Source: Phoenicibacter congonensis
GTDB taxonomy: Bacteria; Actinomycetota; Coriobacteriia; Coriobacteriales; Eggerthellaceae
Length of the DNA: 6,179 bases
Reading direction: 5' to 3'
Assembly (NCBI GenBank): GCA_030530045.1
Contig: JAUMVS010000087.1
Location: 1 to 6,179 of the forward strand
In this document: piece by piece, positions 6,113 to 6,179 of the stretch
Layout of the letters: the number at the start of each line of letters is the position of its first letter
Position numbering within the stretch: position 1 is the stretch's first letter
Made by a program: the position numbers and the translations under genes
The notes under the pieces: generated by a model
What the model was told of the DNA's origin: nothing
The model's database searches: none
What the model saw: only the letters and a program-made list of their open reading frames with translations

Positions 6113-6138
6113 TGCACAATGGGGACTGCACAATGGAC
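6113..6138 (+). repeat. Direct repeat copies 2 and 3, in tandem
   Basis: TGCACAATGGGGAC (6113-6126) is followed without a gap by TGCACAATGGAC (6127-6138), which is the same unit lacking two G. A further TGCACAA lies at 6153-6159. The arrangement is a short degenerate tandem array, with copy 1 260 bases to the left. Confidence 0.7.
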
Positions 6139-6179
6139 TGCGCCCCAAAACTTGCACAAATAAATTACGGTGGATTACA

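Larger units (their letters stand above)
5587..6179. other. Non-coding region upstream of the lemA operon
   Basis: These 593 bases contain no gene I can support. The first 180 bases next to lemA hold its SD, a candidate promoter and small hairpins. The outer 400 bases hold a large nested hairpin, a second hairpin, and direct repeats containing TGCACAAT. Small open frames of 64-83 codons on both strands lack SD support or recognisable motifs, and they overlap these elements. The region may be a degraded or non-autonomous element, or it may encode a structured RNA. No tRNA-like or rRNA-like sequence was seen. Confidence 0.55.

Noticed and set aside
5853..6138. CRISPR array
   Set aside because: There are only two exact 14-base copies plus a degenerate tandem one, with spacings of 260 and 14 bases. 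There is no regular spacer pattern and no cas gene.
5969..6163. 64-codon plus-strand frame with a TTG start
   Set aside because: There is no SD, its composition is odd, and its end runs through the direct repeats. It is most likely chance.

Overview
This window holds a compact block of four bacterial genes, all on the minus strand, followed by about 590 bases of non-coding, repeat-rich DNA at the right end. Read in the direction of transcription (right to left), the order is lemA-family gene, DUF2207-type membrane protein, two-domain ABC-F ATPase, then a site-2-type membrane metalloprotease (M50) cut by the left edge. Base composition is intermediate. The gene order, protein style and use of GTG starts would fit an actinobacterial lineage such as the Coriobacteriia, but this is a low-to-moderate-confidence inference because no rRNA or other lineage marker is present.

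The first three genes look like one operon. The lemA start (GTG) has a near-perfect Shine-Dalgarno. The two downstream genes each start 10 bases after the preceding stop and have no SD at normal distance, which points to translational coupling. At the ABC-F start, a GGAGG in the glycine-rich 3' end of the DUF2207 gene is separated from the AUG by a perfect hairpin that would bring it close when folded. A strong terminator-like hairpin lies about 60 bases after the ABC-F stop. The M50 protease gene starts 249 bases after that stop and probably has its own control region, which contains a 19-base hairpin.

Functionally, LemA and DUF2207 proteins are membrane proteins of uncertain role that are often found side by side. 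ABC-F proteins are soluble ATPases that act on the ribosome. The M50 protease is an intramembrane zinc protease of the YwhC-like, PDZ-less kind. The joint role of the set cannot be read from sequence.

The right-hand 400 bases contain no convincing gene. They hold an 88-base nested hairpin with an unusually stable apex, a second hairpin, and 14-base direct repeats 260 bases apart with a degenerate third copy. This is the most unexplained part of the window and may be a small non-autonomous mobile element or a structured RNA. I see no clear evidence of a new defence or enzymatic system.
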